A stretch of DNA of 64,000 bases from Rhodobacteraceae bacterium IMCC1335. Its GTDB lineage: Bacteria; Pseudomonadota; Alphaproteobacteria; Rhodobacterales; Rhodobacteraceae. The DNA is taken from the NCBI GenBank assembly GCA_039640495.1, contig CP046864.1, positions 3,335,001 to 3,399,000 on the forward strand, written 5' to 3'. Below, piece after piece: positions 1 to 9,625 of the stretch (the first letter of the stretch is position 1; each line of letters begins with the position of its first letter). The translations under genes and the position numbers were made by a program. The notes under the pieces are model-generated. The model made no database searches, had not been told where the DNA came from, and saw nothing but the letters and a program-made list of their open reading frames with translations.

Positions 1-594
1 GGCGTTGATGGGGATGGGGATGGGCTTGTTGATCTGAGATCCTCGCCTGCCGATGCTTTGATGTCTGGCGCCAAAATGTTGTCAAATATGGGCTGGAGAG
101 CTGCGCAGCCTTGGCTGCAAGAGGTGATTTTACCCTTTGATATGGATTGGAGCCTGACCGGGCTGGATTCCCAAAAACCAGTGTCCAACTGGGCGGCTTT
201 GGGGGTCCAAGGGGCCAACCAGCCGCTCTATCCAGCTGATCTGGAAAGCTCCATTATTTTGCCCCAAGGCCGGTTTGGACCCGCCTTTATCGCTTATCCG
301 AATTTTCATGTGTATTTCGAATGGAACCAAAGCTTTGTGTACGTGACCACGGCTGCTTATTTTGCCACCTTGCTCGAAGGAAGCCCGCGCTATGGGTTCG
401 AACTTGAAGATCCCGGGTTGAACAGAGCGGAAATGAAAAGCTTGCAAAGCGCTCTGCGCGATCTGGGCTATGATGTCGGCAAACTTGATGGCATTCTGGG
501 CGCTCAAACGCGCCGCGCCGTGCAAGAGGTTCAAAGCGGGTTGGGGCTGCCTGCAGATGCTTGGCCAACATGGGCGCTGTTAAACGCGCTTTAA
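1..594 (+). CDS. Lytic murein transglycosylase, C-terminal part (5' end outside window)
   Basis: The reading frame is open from the first base, so the gene begins upstream of the window. The visible 197 residues start inside the catalytic domain of a membrane-bound or periplasmic lytic transglycosylase of the MltB/SLT_2 type: an Asp/Gly-rich stretch, then the motif SSPADALMSGAKMLSNMGW, the usual 'calculate blocks, step along glycan' region of this family. The last ~65 residues form a peptidoglycan-binding domain (PG_binding_1) with the typical ALRDLGYDVGKLDGILGAQT pattern. The enzyme would cleave glycan strands of murein in the periplasm to 1,6-anhydro products. The N-terminal signal peptide and catalytic Glu cannot be seen. 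The convergent smc gene ends 64 bases downstream. Family assignment is firm, the exact paralogue is not. Confidence 0.85.
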   Translation, partial: GVDGDGDGLVDLRSSPADALMSGAKMLSNMGWRAAQPWLQEVILPFDMDWSLTGLDSQKPVSNWAALGVQGANQPLYPADLESSIILPQGRFGPAFIAYPNFHVYFEWNQSFVYVTTAAYFATLLEGSPRYGFELEDPGLNRAEMKSLQSALRDLGYDVGKLDGILGAQTRRAVQEVQSGLGLPADAWPTWALLNAL

Positions 595-657
595 GTCATG
601 GCAAACTCAAGCCCCTCAAGCCCGTTGCAAAAACCGGTAAAATAACCGTTGGGACGC

Positions 658-3600
658 TTACGCCACCAAGCTTTCGGCTTTTTTCAAATCCACCGACACC
701 AACTGGCTGACCCCTTGTTCCTGCATTGTGACGCCAAATAAACGATCCATCCGCGCCATGGTGACCGCGTGATGCGTGATGATTAAAAACCGCGTATCTG
801 TGCGGCGGCACATTTCATCTAACAGATCACAGAAGCGCGTGACATTGGCATCATCAAGCGGGGCATCCACCTCATCAAGCACGCAGATCGGCGCAGGATT
901 GGCCAAGAAAACGGCAAAAATGAGCGCCATCGCAGTGAGCGTTTGCTCTCCGCCCGACAATAAAGACAAGGTGCTCAGTTTTTTCCCGGGGGTTGGCACA
1001 TAATCTCCAGCCCTGCCTCAAGCGGGTCATCGCTTTCCACCAAAACCAAATTGGCCTCGCCGCCGCCAAATAAGTGCTTAAACAAAAGCCCAAAATTGCT
1101 GTTCACCTGCTCAAACGCGGTCAAAAGCCGCTCGCGCCCCTCGCGATTCAAGCCCGCGATGCCATTGCGCAGCGTGTGAATCGCTGCTTCCAAATCGGCT
1201 TTTTCTTCGCTTAAGCTTTTATGCTCGCTCTCAACCTCTTTGGCATCTTCTTCTGCGCGCAGGTTCACGGCCCCCAACGCTTCGCGTTGGCGTTTCAACC
1301 GATTCACTTCCGCTTCTATTTCATCCGCATGCGGCATGCGATCCGCATCCGTTGATAAAGAGTTCAGCAATTCTTGAGGGGTGGTTTGCAACTCATCCTC
1401 GATGCGCTGCGCGGCGGCCGCTTTGGTTTCTTGCGCGGCCTCTGCACGCGCCTCGGCGCCGGCACGCGCCTCCCGCGCCTCGGACGCGGCCCGTTCGGAA
1501 TCCCGCTCTTGCGCAATTGCGTTGCGCAAAGCCGCTTCGCCCGTTGCCAAATTATCGCCCGCAGCTTTGCGCCGCGTTTCAGCCTGCGCAATGGCGCTGC
1601 TCAGCTCTTCCCGTTTGCGTGCCAAAGCATCGGGCACCAGCGCCGCCTCTGCCAAATCTGCCTCTGTCTGCGATTTGCGTTCCAGCAACTCAACCCGTCT
1701 TTGATCGGCGGTTTCAAGCCGCAATCGCCACCCGCTAAGCTCTTTGGTGACCTGTTGTTTACGGCGAATCCGCGCTTCGCCAGCGCGGCGCAACTCATCT
1801 TGTTCTGAGCGCTTCGACAACATGGTAATGCGCGCCGCTTCCACGGTGAGCTTGATATCTTCAACGCGGTCTTTCAACGATTGGATATCTTCTAATGCGT
1901 CAACCGCCATCTGCGCCTCGGCGCGTTGCGCCTCAGCGCCTAAGCTTTCCTCTGCATGGCGCGCAACGGCCAATGTCAGATTTTCCACCCGGCCTTTTGC
2001 CAAATTTAGCTTGGCTTCGGAATTGCTGAGCGCGCGATTTTTTTCAATCACCTCGCGATCTGCTTGCCGGCGCGCTTCGCGCGCGCGCTGGTCTTTACCT
2101 GCCCACTCGGTAAGCTCCCCCGATAACAGATCATGGGCCGCGCGCGCGGCGTGCAATTCGGCCTCTGTCTGAGCCATTTTCTGCTTGAGCTCTTCCAACC
2201 TGTTCACTTGCTCAAGATGCAGCGCCGCAGTCGATGACGCATCTTCTGCCCAGATACAATAGCCATCCCAGCGCCATAGGTCCCCTTCCAAACTGACCAA
2301 ACGTTGGCCGGGCTGCAAAGCCGCTTGCAAGCGCGCGCCCTCATCCCCATCCACCAAACCGATCTGCGTCATCCGCCGCCCCAACGCATCGGGCGTAGAG
2401 ACATGATTACTTAAGGGGGTTATGCCGTTGGGCAGCGGTTGTGCAACGGGGTAATCGGGCAAGAACCGCCATCCTGACAGGGCATCTTCACCCTCAACCT
2501 CGGCCGCCCTTAAATCATCTGCCAAAGCCGCTCCAAGGGCTTTTTCAAACCCTTGTTCCACCTGCAAGCGATCAAGCAACTGCCCGCCCTCTTGAGAACC
2601 GCGCGCCAAAAGCTTGGCCAGAGCGGTCACTTCAGCTTCTAATGCCGTGTATTCACCCTCTGCACGCGATCGTTGGGCACGCGCCTCGGCCTCGCGCGCC
2701 TGCGTGTCAGAGCGCGCCGTTTCGACCCGTTCAAGCGCCTGCTCACATTGCTCTGCTTGCGCCTGCGCCTGCGCGGCCAGGCTTTGATCAACGTCAAACG
2801 CCTCGGCCGCCTCAACCGCCTGTTGCTCAGAATGCTGCAAAGCCTGTTTGGCTTTTTCAGCCTCATCACGACTGCGCTGAAGGGTTTTCTCGCTGTCTTG
2901 CAACAAACGATGCGCAGATTGGTGGCGCGCCGACAAACGGGCCACATCTTCGGTTAATTGCGAAAGATCTGTTTCCCGCTCTTGCAACACAGCAGAGGCA
3001 TCCTGCGCCTCTTGCGTCGCAGTCGACAATTTATCGTCTTGGCCCAAGGCCGCTTTCGACAATTCTTCCGTTTCCCACTCTAAACGATCAATCATCTCCG
3101 ATGCATCACGATTAAGAGCCTCTTCGCGGGTGATGTCTTGAGCCAGCTGTAGCGAACGGCCACCCAGCGTCTCGATCTTTTGCTGCGCGTCACTTTCTTG
3201 CGCGCTCAATGTCTCGCGCTGAACTTGCAACCTCTGCAGCAAAGCCGCCGCAATCGCTTCTTCCTCGCGCACTGGCGGCAAGGCTTCTTCAGCTTCCGAT
3301 CTCAACTGACCATTGCTGCGCGCCATACCTTCCGCTTTCGAGGCCGCCAATATTTGCGCCTGCAAAGCTTGGGCTGTGCTCTGGCACAGCTCATCGGCTT
3401 CTTTCCAGCGCCGAAACAACAACAAACCTTCTGCGCTGCGCAAATCTTTCGCAATCGCGCGATAGCGCGCCGCATGTTTGGCCTGCCGGGCCAGCTGCGC
3501 CAATTGACTGGCAAGCTGCTCAAGCACATCATCCACCCGCCCCAAATTGCTTTCCGCAGCATTCAGCTTCAGCTCGGCTTCATGGCGGCGCTGATATAAT

Positions 3601-4121
3601 CCGGAAATGCCCGCCGCCTCTTCTAACACACGGCGGCGGTTTTTGGGCTTAGCGTTGATCAATTCGGCAATTTGCCCTTGTCGCACCAGCGCTGGAGAAT
3701 GGGCCCCTGTTGAGGCATCGGCAAACAGCATTTGCACGTCGCGGGCCCGTACGTCTTTTCCCGACACCTTATAGGCGCTGCCCGCATCGCGCGTGATGCG
3801 GCGCACAACATCCAACACATCCACCTCGTTGAACGCGGCGGGAGCTAAGCGTTCAGCATTGTCCAACTGTAACGTAACTTCGGCAAAATTGCGCGCCGGG
3901 CGCGTGGCAGCTCCCGCGAAAATCACATCATTCATACCGCCGCCGCGCATCGCCGTGGGGCGGTTTTCACCCATCACCCAGCGCAACGCTTCAAGCAAAT
4001 TTGATTTACCGCACCCGTTTGGGCCCACAACACCAGTCAACCCATCTGAAATCAACAATTCAGTTGGATCAACAAAACTTTTGAAACCTGTCAGTCGCAG
4101 TTTGGAAAAACGCACCCGCAC
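658..4121 (-). CDS. smc: Chromosome partition protein SMC, reading frame broken near the 3' end
   Basis: SMC ATPase of the condensin complex that organises and segregates the chromosome; about 1150 residues when both frames are joined, the normal length. The first frame (4121-975) has Walker A GPNGCGKS at residues 33-40, a long N-terminal coiled coil, a hinge around residues 500-640 and the second coiled coil. It then stops with TGA right after PPGKN at 977-975. The missing ABC signature (LSGGEQT), Walker B (CVLDEVDAP) and D-loop are encoded in the -1 frame, from about 999 to 658. A 7-A run instead of the 6-A run at 979-984 would join the frames as PPGKKLST. The junction is exactly the heptamer A AAA AAC, a possible -1 slippage site. 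Sequence error, real mutation or programmed frameshift cannot be separated here. Without the C-terminal part the ATPase head would be dead. Confidence 0.9.
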
Positions 4122-4287
4122 CCGCCTTTGATTCTCTGGTCTAAAGCGTGCCTTTGACGCAGAGCAGAGTCAACAGATCACCACTGTATCTCGTATGCTT
4201 ACTTTGGTTAATGTCTAGATATCGTAGAATTGACATCCACACCATAGGGGCTGGCGCTCTGGCCAAGACAGGGTTTATAGTCAAGCA

Positions 4288-4746
4288 ATGACGCCAATCT
4301 CCATCGCCATCGCGGATCCCCGGCACCCTGAAATCACCCAATTGCTACAGCAAAGCCATGCCTTAATGCAGGAGCTTTTCGCAAGCGATGAAAATCACTT
4401 TTTATCAATTGAAGAGTTGCGCTCACCTTATATTCGGTTCTTTGCCGCCCGCCAGAAAGGGCGCTATATCGGCTGCGGCGCGCTGGCTATCAGGCCAGAT
4501 TATGGTGAGATAAAATCGATGTTTACCGATCCCAAAGCCCGCAGGGCTGGCGTCGCCAAAGCGATACTTGACCGGCTTGAAGCCCAAGCGCGACAACTTA
4601 AGCTGCCAAAATTGATGCTGGAAACCGGCGATTTGCTTTCGCATGCCCAGCGCCTCTACACGCAAGCAGGATTCACGCTTTGCGGGCCATTTGGGGATTA
4701 CGAAAGGCAAAGCAGCTCGGTTTTTATGCAAAAAATACTGCCTTAA
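4288..4746 (+). CDS. GNAT-family N-acetyltransferase
   Basis: 152 residues, the usual size of a single GNAT domain. The acetyl-CoA binding motif A is visible as SMFTDPKARRAGVAKAIL (around residues 77-95: beta-4, then the R-R-x-G-V/A loop and helix 3), followed by the LMLETGD strand and the QRLYTQAGF motif B. This pattern matches the YsnE/PA4866-like subgroup of putative acetyltransferases, whose substrates are small amines or amino acids; the substrate here is not known. The gene is divergent from smc with 166 bases between, and its 3' end abuts the convergent small lipoprotein gene with a 4-base overlap of the stop codons. Confidence 0.85.
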   Translation: MTPISIAIADPRHPEITQLLQQSHALMQELFASDENHFLSIEELRSPYIRFFAARQKGRYIGCGALAIRPDYGEIKSMFTDPKARRAGVAKAILDRLEAQARQLKLPKLMLETGDLLSHAQRLYTQAGFTLCGPFGDYERQSSSVFMQKILP

Positions 4747-5036
4747 ACATCACAGGCATGAAACCCCAAAGCAACCGAAGGATCGGCCCAGATGATGGCC
4801 ACATCCTCGCAGCCCACCACCTGGCGCATCGCCTGCAAAGCAATCGGCCTGACCTGCCTTGTAGAGGGAAAACCCATTGAGTTAAGACGCAGCGCCTCGA
4901 TCATTTGCCCGCGCACTCGAATATCAAATTCCATATTCTTATGGCGCACGGTCTGCGTAGGCATACCCTGAAACGCATAGGTTCCATCATCACAAGACAT
5001 TAAAAAAATAAGAAAAACGCACCAATATTTAAACAA
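4743..5036 (-). CDS. Putative small lipoprotein of unknown function
   Basis: I do not recognise the family. The frame is open to 5135, but the region before about 5036 looks non-coding and carries the promoter of the divergent regulator. A TTG at 5036 would start a short hydrophobic signal peptide (FKYWCVFLIFLM) followed by the possible lipobox LMSC with Cys at 4994-4992. An ATG at 5000-4998 is the alternative start, giving a cytoplasmic form. The mature part (~80 residues) is soluble, with TQTVRHKNMEFDIRVRGQM and a Cys-rich-free C-terminus VGCEDVAIIWADPSVALG, and looks coding in amino-acid composition. No clear ribosome-binding site was seen for either start. The 3' end overlaps the acetyltransferase gene by four bases. 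Existence likely, start uncertain. Confidence 0.5.
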   Translation of the reverse strand: MFKYWCVFLIFLMSCDDGTYAFQGMPTQTVRHKNMEFDIRVRGQMIEALRLNSMGFPSTRQVRPIALQAMRQVVGCEDVAIIWADPSVALGFHACDV

Positions 5037-5136
5037 AACAACACTTATAACTAAATTAAATCTGACATTTGCTTGCAGAAAAAAATGGCATATATAAGGC
5101 GCTACACTAGACAAACACCCGGATAGAGGATGCATT

Positions 5137-5907
5137 TTGCCATTTCAAAAGGTAACTTCTGAAAAGCTGTCCCATGCTGTGACCCGCCAAATTGAGCAGT
5201 TGATCCTGCGCGGCATTTTGCGTCCAGGCGAACGATTGCCCTCCGAGCGCGAATTATCCGAGCGTTTTGCAGTTTCACGGCCATCGCTGCGTGAAGCCAT
5301 TGCGCACTTGCAAGAGCGCGGCTTGCTCACGTCAAAAGCTGGCGCAGGCATTTATATCGCAAATGTGCTGGGCAACTCGTTTTCACCAGCCCTTGTCAGC
5401 CTGTTCAGCAGCCATGAAGAAGCCGTGTTTGATTATATTGGTTTTCGCCGTGATCTTGAGGGGTTGGCCGCAGAGCGCGCCGCCAAATTCGCCTCTGATA
5501 CGGATTTGCGCGTGATCCAAACCATTTTTGATAAAATGCAGGCGGCGCATCACAAACGGAACCCAACCGATGAAGCTCGACTCGATGCCGAATTTCACCT
5601 ATCGATCATCGAGGCCAGCCATAATGTTATTATGCTGCATATGATGCGGTCCATGTATGACCTGTTGCAAGAAGGCGTGTTTTACAACCGCCAAATGATG
5701 TTCAAGCGACGCGTCACGCGCGGCGAAATCTTAGAGCAACATCGCGCGATCAATACCGCGTTGCAGGCTCGTGACCCCAAGGCCTCGCGCGCCGCGGTTG
5801 AGGTTCATATGGAATATATCGAAACTGCCCTGCAAGATTTAAAAATATCAGAGCGCAATGAAACGATTGCGCAACAGCGCTATGAGCATGAACAAGAGCG
5901 TGGATAA
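5137..5907 (+). CDS. FadR-subfamily GntR transcriptional regulator
   Basis: 256 residues. The N-terminal winged helix-turn-helix (residues ~10-75) has the GntR hallmark PGERLPSERELSERFAVSRP followed by LREAIAHLQERGLL. The C-terminal FCD ligand-binding domain (residues ~95-235) shows the conserved R..LE, the D..FH..I motif (DAEFHLSIIEASHN) and the H..I.TAL..RD element that bind a metal and an organic acid. Family members such as PdhR, LldR and GlcC sense pyruvate, lactate or glycolate; the ligand here is unknown. The TTG start is supported by a GAGG eight bases upstream (5126-5129); the overlapping ATG at 5130 is in another frame. No obvious target operon is adjacent, as the next gene is convergent. 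Confidence 0.85.
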   Translation: MPFQKVTSEKLSHAVTRQIEQLILRGILRPGERLPSERELSERFAVSRPSLREAIAHLQERGLLTSKAGAGIYIANVLGNSFSPALVSLFSSHEEAVFDYIGFRRDLEGLAAERAAKFASDTDLRVIQTIFDKMQAAHHKRNPTDEARLDAEFHLSIIEASHNVIMLHMMRSMYDLLQEGVFYNRQMMFKRRVTRGEILEQHRAINTALQARDPKASRAAVEVHMEYIETALQDLKISERNETIAQQRYEHEQERG

Positions 5908-5928
5908 GCATAAAGCCCGCCGGTTTGA

Positions 5929-6552
5929 TTATGTTTTTCGAAAGCTGCACACCCAAGCCCAAAAATTCGAAAGCCGCTCGTCTACCGCGTAAAAAATGGA
6001 AGATAAGCGGCGGGCATAAAACCGAAGCCACCGCACCCGAAGAGCCCAAAAAGCCAATCCCAGAAGCGTCAAAAAAACGGTATTGAACCATGGAAATGAT
6101 GTTTCACCCGGGCCAGATACCGGTTTAAGGGACACCGCATTTGGATAGATAGACAAAAACGTATTGCGCCAGCCATAATGCCGGATTTTCACCCATTGCA
6201 CCTGCGCGCTTGATTTTGCACTGCGCAGATTTGACGCCTCAGCCTGCAAATTTGACGTGTCAAATTTGAAATAAAACGGCCAACCCCATCCAGTATCCTC
6301 ATTGCGAAACACGATCGGTCGATCCTGCGCATCAAAACTCTCTATAAAAAACACATCCCGGTTCGATTGCGGGCGGCCATCCTCGCCACTATGGCGCGCC
6401 CAAAATAGCCCCGTACGGCCAAAATCAATCCGCTTTTCATAGGTGTCATTTATACGAACAACATCATTTTGGGGCAGCGTATAATGCAAGACCCCGATGC
6501 CGATCATTACCAAAATTGCCTGAAAACTTCTTACCAAAAACCGCATATGCAC
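5929..6552 (-). CDS. DUF1523 family membrane-anchored protein
   Basis: 207 residues. One N-terminal membrane helix (FLVRSFQAILVMIGIGVLHY, residues ~4-25) and one C-terminal helix (FNTVFLTLLGLAFWALRV, residues ~157-175) flank a ~120-residue extracytoplasmic domain that begins with the VVRINDTYEKRIDFG strand and contains the WGWPFYFKFDTSNLQAEA and YGWRNTFLSIYPNAVSL segments typical of the DUF1523 family of Rhodobacterales. The family has no known biochemical role. The gene is convergent with the FadR-type regulator and lies 143 bases downstream of the creatinase gene on the same strand, so it may or may not be cotranscribed with it. Family call from memory of the motif pattern. Confidence 0.75.
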   Translation of the reverse strand: MHMRFLVRSFQAILVMIGIGVLHYTLPQNDVVRINDTYEKRIDFGRTGLFWARHSGEDGRPQSNRDVFFIESFDAQDRPIVFRNEDTGWGWPFYFKFDTSNLQAEASNLRSAKSSAQVQWVKIRHYGWRNTFLSIYPNAVSLKPVSGPGETSFPWFNTVFLTLLGLAFWALRVRWLRFYARRLSSIFYAVDERLSNFWAWVCSFRKT

Positions 6553-6695
6553 CGCCTAAAAAATACTGAAGGGTTTAATCTAAGCCCAAACCTTTAAAAA
6601 TGCACCCCTATAGCAACCATAAGATGGTTAAAATTACAACGCAAACGCTCAAAAAAGCGTTGGAGCGCTGGTAAACAGGCCCCAACGCAGGATTA

Positions 6696-7904
6696 TTACG
6701 CAATCACATTAAATTCGGGCCCATAGGGATATTCGGTGATGTTCTTGGCGCCCTCTCCTGTAATCACCAAAATATCATGTTCCCGGTAGCCACCGGCCCC
6801 GGCTTGCCCGTCCGGGATTGTCAACATCGGCTCCATCGAAATCACCATGCCCGGCGCCAGAACAGTGTCGATATCTTCGCGTAATTCCAACCCTGCCTCG
6901 CGGCCATAATAATGCGACAGCACGCCAAAAGAATGGCCATATCCAAAACTGCGATATTGTAATAGGCCCTGTTCTTCAAAGAATTTGTTTATGCGCCCCG
7001 TTATCTGCGAACAACGCATGCCTGGCTTTAACAAACCCATACCCAATTCATGCGCCTCTATATTGGCTTGCCAAATCTTTAAGCTCGCGGGATCAACCTC
7101 ACCCAAAAACAAGGTCCGCTCAAGCGCCGTGTAATAGGCCGAAATCATAGGAAATGTATTAAGCGACAAAATATCGCCCGGTTGAACTTTCCGCGCCGTG
7201 ACTGGGTTATGCGCGCCATCGGTGTTTAAACCCGATTGAAACCAGACCCAAGTATCGCGATATTCAGCCTCGGGAAACCGTTCTGCGATTGCGAGCTCCA
7301 TGGCATCTCGACCCGCCATGGCAATATCCAATTCGCGCGCCTGATCTTTAATCGCGGCGCGAATAGCATAGCCTCCAATATCCGCAATTTCTGCTCCGGC
7401 GCGAATTAAAGCAATTTCAGCCTCTGATTTGAGCATGCGCTGCCTCATGCTGGCCGGGGCAAGATCTACCAAATTTGAGGGCTCTAAACAGGTATGTAAC
7501 CTATCATGCTGCGCCAAAGTCAAATGATCTGCTTCATAGCCGATCACCGCCTGTTTCCCGGTAACGGACACCACCGCCGCCCAAAAATTATTGCGCTGCC
7601 AATCCGTATAGGTGATATTTTCTCCATAGCAGCGGCGCCAAGGCTGACCGCCATCGATTCCCGCCGAAACCGTGAAACTGCTATCTGCAGTCACAACCAA
7701 TCCATAGGGGCGGCCAAAGGCACAATATAAAAACCCTGAGTAATACGCGATGGCTTGCATCGATGTAAGCAGAGCGGCCGAAACCCCATGCTGGTGCATG
7801 GCGGCGCGCAAGCCGCGCAATCGCGCCTCATATTCGGCGTCCGAGAAAGGCAAAGCCGCTTTCTCACCATTGTAAAAGTGATAATATTCGGAACGTTCAG
7901 TCAT
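6696..7904 (-). CDS. Creatinase (creatine amidinohydrolase), M24 family
   Basis: Hydrolyses creatine to sarcosine and urea. The product has 402 residues, the typical creatinase length, with an N-terminal creatinase domain (residues ~30-155) and a pita-bread M24 domain. Segments near-identical to known creatinases include DGAHNPVTARKV, GDILSLNTFPMISAYYTALE, QYRSFGYGHSFGVLSHYYG and SMEPMLTIPDG. The catalytic His of the SFGYGHSFG/HNPV region and the closing Glu are present; metal ligands of true aminopeptidases are replaced, as expected for creatinase. The start at 7904 is chosen because GGAGGG lies 9 bases upstream; the longer frame to 8012 has no site. Sarcosine could feed the sarcosine/dimethylglycine dehydrogenase-like enzymes elsewhere in the window. 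The LysR gene upstream on the same strand may be cotranscribed. Confidence 0.93.
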   Translation of the reverse strand: MTERSEYYHFYNGEKAALPFSDAEYEARLRGLRAAMHQHGVSAALLTSMQAIAYYSGFLYCAFGRPYGLVVTADSSFTVSAGIDGGQPWRRCYGENITYTDWQRNNFWAAVVSVTGKQAVIGYEADHLTLAQHDRLHTCLEPSNLVDLAPASMRQRMLKSEAEIALIRAGAEIADIGGYAIRAAIKDQARELDIAMAGRDAMELAIAERFPEAEYRDTWVWFQSGLNTDGAHNPVTARKVQPGDILSLNTFPMISAYYTALERTLFLGEVDPASLKIWQANIEAHELGMGLLKPGMRCSQITGRINKFFEEQGLLQYRSFGYGHSFGVLSHYYGREAGLELREDIDTVLAPGMVISMEPMLTIPDGQAGAGGYREHDILVITGEGAKNITEYPYGPEFNVIA

Positions 7905-8070
7905 TTTTTTGACCCTCCATTGACGTTTCAAAAGAAGGTCCCGGCGTTCAGGACTGTAAGATAGGTTCGCCCGCGCAGAATTGCCCAAACGGGGCGACGC
8001 CATCGCCCGCACCTTGTCCTGCTTTCCCCGAAAACTGCCTGGGAATCAAGTCAAAATTTCAAAACTCATC

Positions 8071-9000
8071 TTACTCGGGAAGGTTTGGTAAAAACCGCCC
8101 CTGTTCGGCGGTTATAAAATCAGAAATCATCCGCACTGCCCCCGTTTGCACGACGTCTTTGGGCAATAACAAATACCATTTGCGCATGATCGGAAAATCA
8201 TTGCCGCGTAGCGTCACCAACCGGCCGCTGCGTAATTCTTCGATCACCGTATGCGCCGAAATTAAGGAGATCCCCAAACCCGCAATCACCGCTTGCTTGA
8301 TCGTTTCATTCGAATCCATTTCGATGGTCTGATAGACTTGCCCCGGCGCAATACGATCAAGATAACGATTGGCTAAGATCCGTGTTCCTGATCCTTGCTC
8401 ACGCGTTAAAATAGGATGCGACAGAATTTCCTCGGGGGCCACGTGATTTCGGTTTGCCAAAGCATGATCGGGCGGCAGAATGATAACATGCGGATGATCC
8501 CCCAGCACCACCTCAGCGGTTGAAGGCGCTTTGGGTGGCCGCCCCATAATCGCCATATCAACCGCATTTTCTTGCAAAGCCGCGATAATTTGATCGCGAT
8601 TTCCAACTTTAAGCATCACGTCAATATCGGGATGAGCGCGTTTGATTTCAGCCACCAATTGCGGCGCAAAATATTTCCCAGTGCTGACCACACCCAGTAC
8701 AACAGCCCCCGCCAAGCCTTTGCGCAGCGCGTCAATTTCGCGTACCGCCATCACCAAAGCCTGATAGGATTGGCGTTGCGCGCGCAGCAAAGCATCGCCC
8801 TCTGAGGTCAGCTGGAACCCTTCAGAATTTCTTCGATCAAACATCAAGCAGTTAAAATTCTCTTCTAAAGTCTTCAACTGCGTGTGCACCGCCGGAGGGG
8901 TAAGGTTCAAAATATCGGCGGCACGCGTGATCGACCCGGTTTCGGCAACGGCCTCCAGCGCTCGTAATTGACGAAAAGTAAGGCCATTCAGACGTTGCAT
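8071..9000 (-). CDS. LysR-family transcriptional regulator, CbbR-like
   Basis: 309 residues. N-terminal LysR helix-turn-helix at residues ~7-65 (FRQLRALEAVAETGSITRAA, then LNLTPPAVHTQLKTLEE), followed by a periplasmic-binding-protein-like effector domain (residues ~92-300) with VVLGVVSTGKYFAPQLVAEI and MDSNETIKQAVIAGLGISLIS. These segments resemble CbbR, the activator of Calvin-cycle genes, but no RuBisCO or phosphoribulokinase gene is visible here. The nearest possible targets are creatinase 166 bases downstream on the same strand and rpe-gph divergently, 625 bases away. LysR family certain, CbbR-like subtype probable, target unknown. Confidence 0.85.
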   Translation of the reverse strand: MQRLNGLTFRQLRALEAVAETGSITRAADILNLTPPAVHTQLKTLEENFNCLMFDRRNSEGFQLTSEGDALLRAQRQSYQALVMAVREIDALRKGLAGAVVLGVVSTGKYFAPQLVAEIKRAHPDIDVMLKVGNRDQIIAALQENAVDMAIMGRPPKAPSTAEVVLGDHPHVIILPPDHALANRNHVAPEEILSHPILTREQGSGTRILANRYLDRIAPGQVYQTIEMDSNETIKQAVIAGLGISLISAHTVIEELRSGRLVTLRGNDFPIMRKWYLLLPKDVVQTGAVRMISDFITAEQGRFLPNLPE

Positions 9001-9625
9001 TTAAGCTATTCTACAAAATTTTATCTCGATGAACGGTAGATAAATATTTTGCGTCTGACAAGATTCTTGGAACCCCGTCTATAAAAAGCATATTCTACCG
9101 CCATATATTTCCAACAAAATTTCAAATCACCGAATAAAGACTGAAAAATTATATGTGACTGTTTTTACAATACCCGCTAGCGTATGCTGCTTTTGAAATA
9201 GTGCAAAGCCAGTATCGGCAGCAGCCGTTAAGTTGGGCTTTACTTAAACTGAAAGCAATCCTTAATTTTTTAAATTTTATAAAAAGAACAAAGGATATCC
9301 GATATAATACTGGGGTTGGAAACAATCGCACCCTGCACAGCCACAGGCTAAGCCGGCCCATCCTTCTGGCTGTGCCTGCCAGTCCAAAAACCACAAGCTT
9401 GGCACTTTACTGCCCTCTGCGGTTGCAAAAATGCCAAAGGCTGTCGCGCGAAACCCACCGCATAAGCGTCCGGCTTGCGTCAGCCCACGCGGATGTTTAC
9501 AGACGGAGTAAACCCATCGGACCGCGGCGCTGCCCCAGCGCATGCCAACGCGGATCGACAGACCGCAAACTTAAAAAGCGCGCATGCACGAACCCCAGCA
9601 TTCGCCATAGCCTGAAAGAACCACA
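9001..9625. other. 625-base intergenic region between LysR gene and rpe, leader-like structure
   Basis: No convincing gene was found: the open frames here have no family resemblance and no ribosome-binding sites. The first ~300 bases are AT-rich. A TATAAT hexamer at 9303-9308 could be a -10 element for rpe but lacks a clear -35 box. Downstream of it, a 9-base inverted repeat GCACAGCCA (9335-9343) / TGGCTGTGC (9367-9375) can form a hairpin, and GTTTAC/GTAAAC forms another near 9494-9512. If the TATAAT is used, rpe would have a structured untranslated leader of about 300 bases. A small RNA is possible but not shown. Confidence 0.4.

Noticed and set aside
2441..3652. Long plus-strand frames antisense to smc
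   Set aside because: They mirror the coiled-coil codons of smc in other frames; biased composition in coiled-coil DNA often opens antisense frames.
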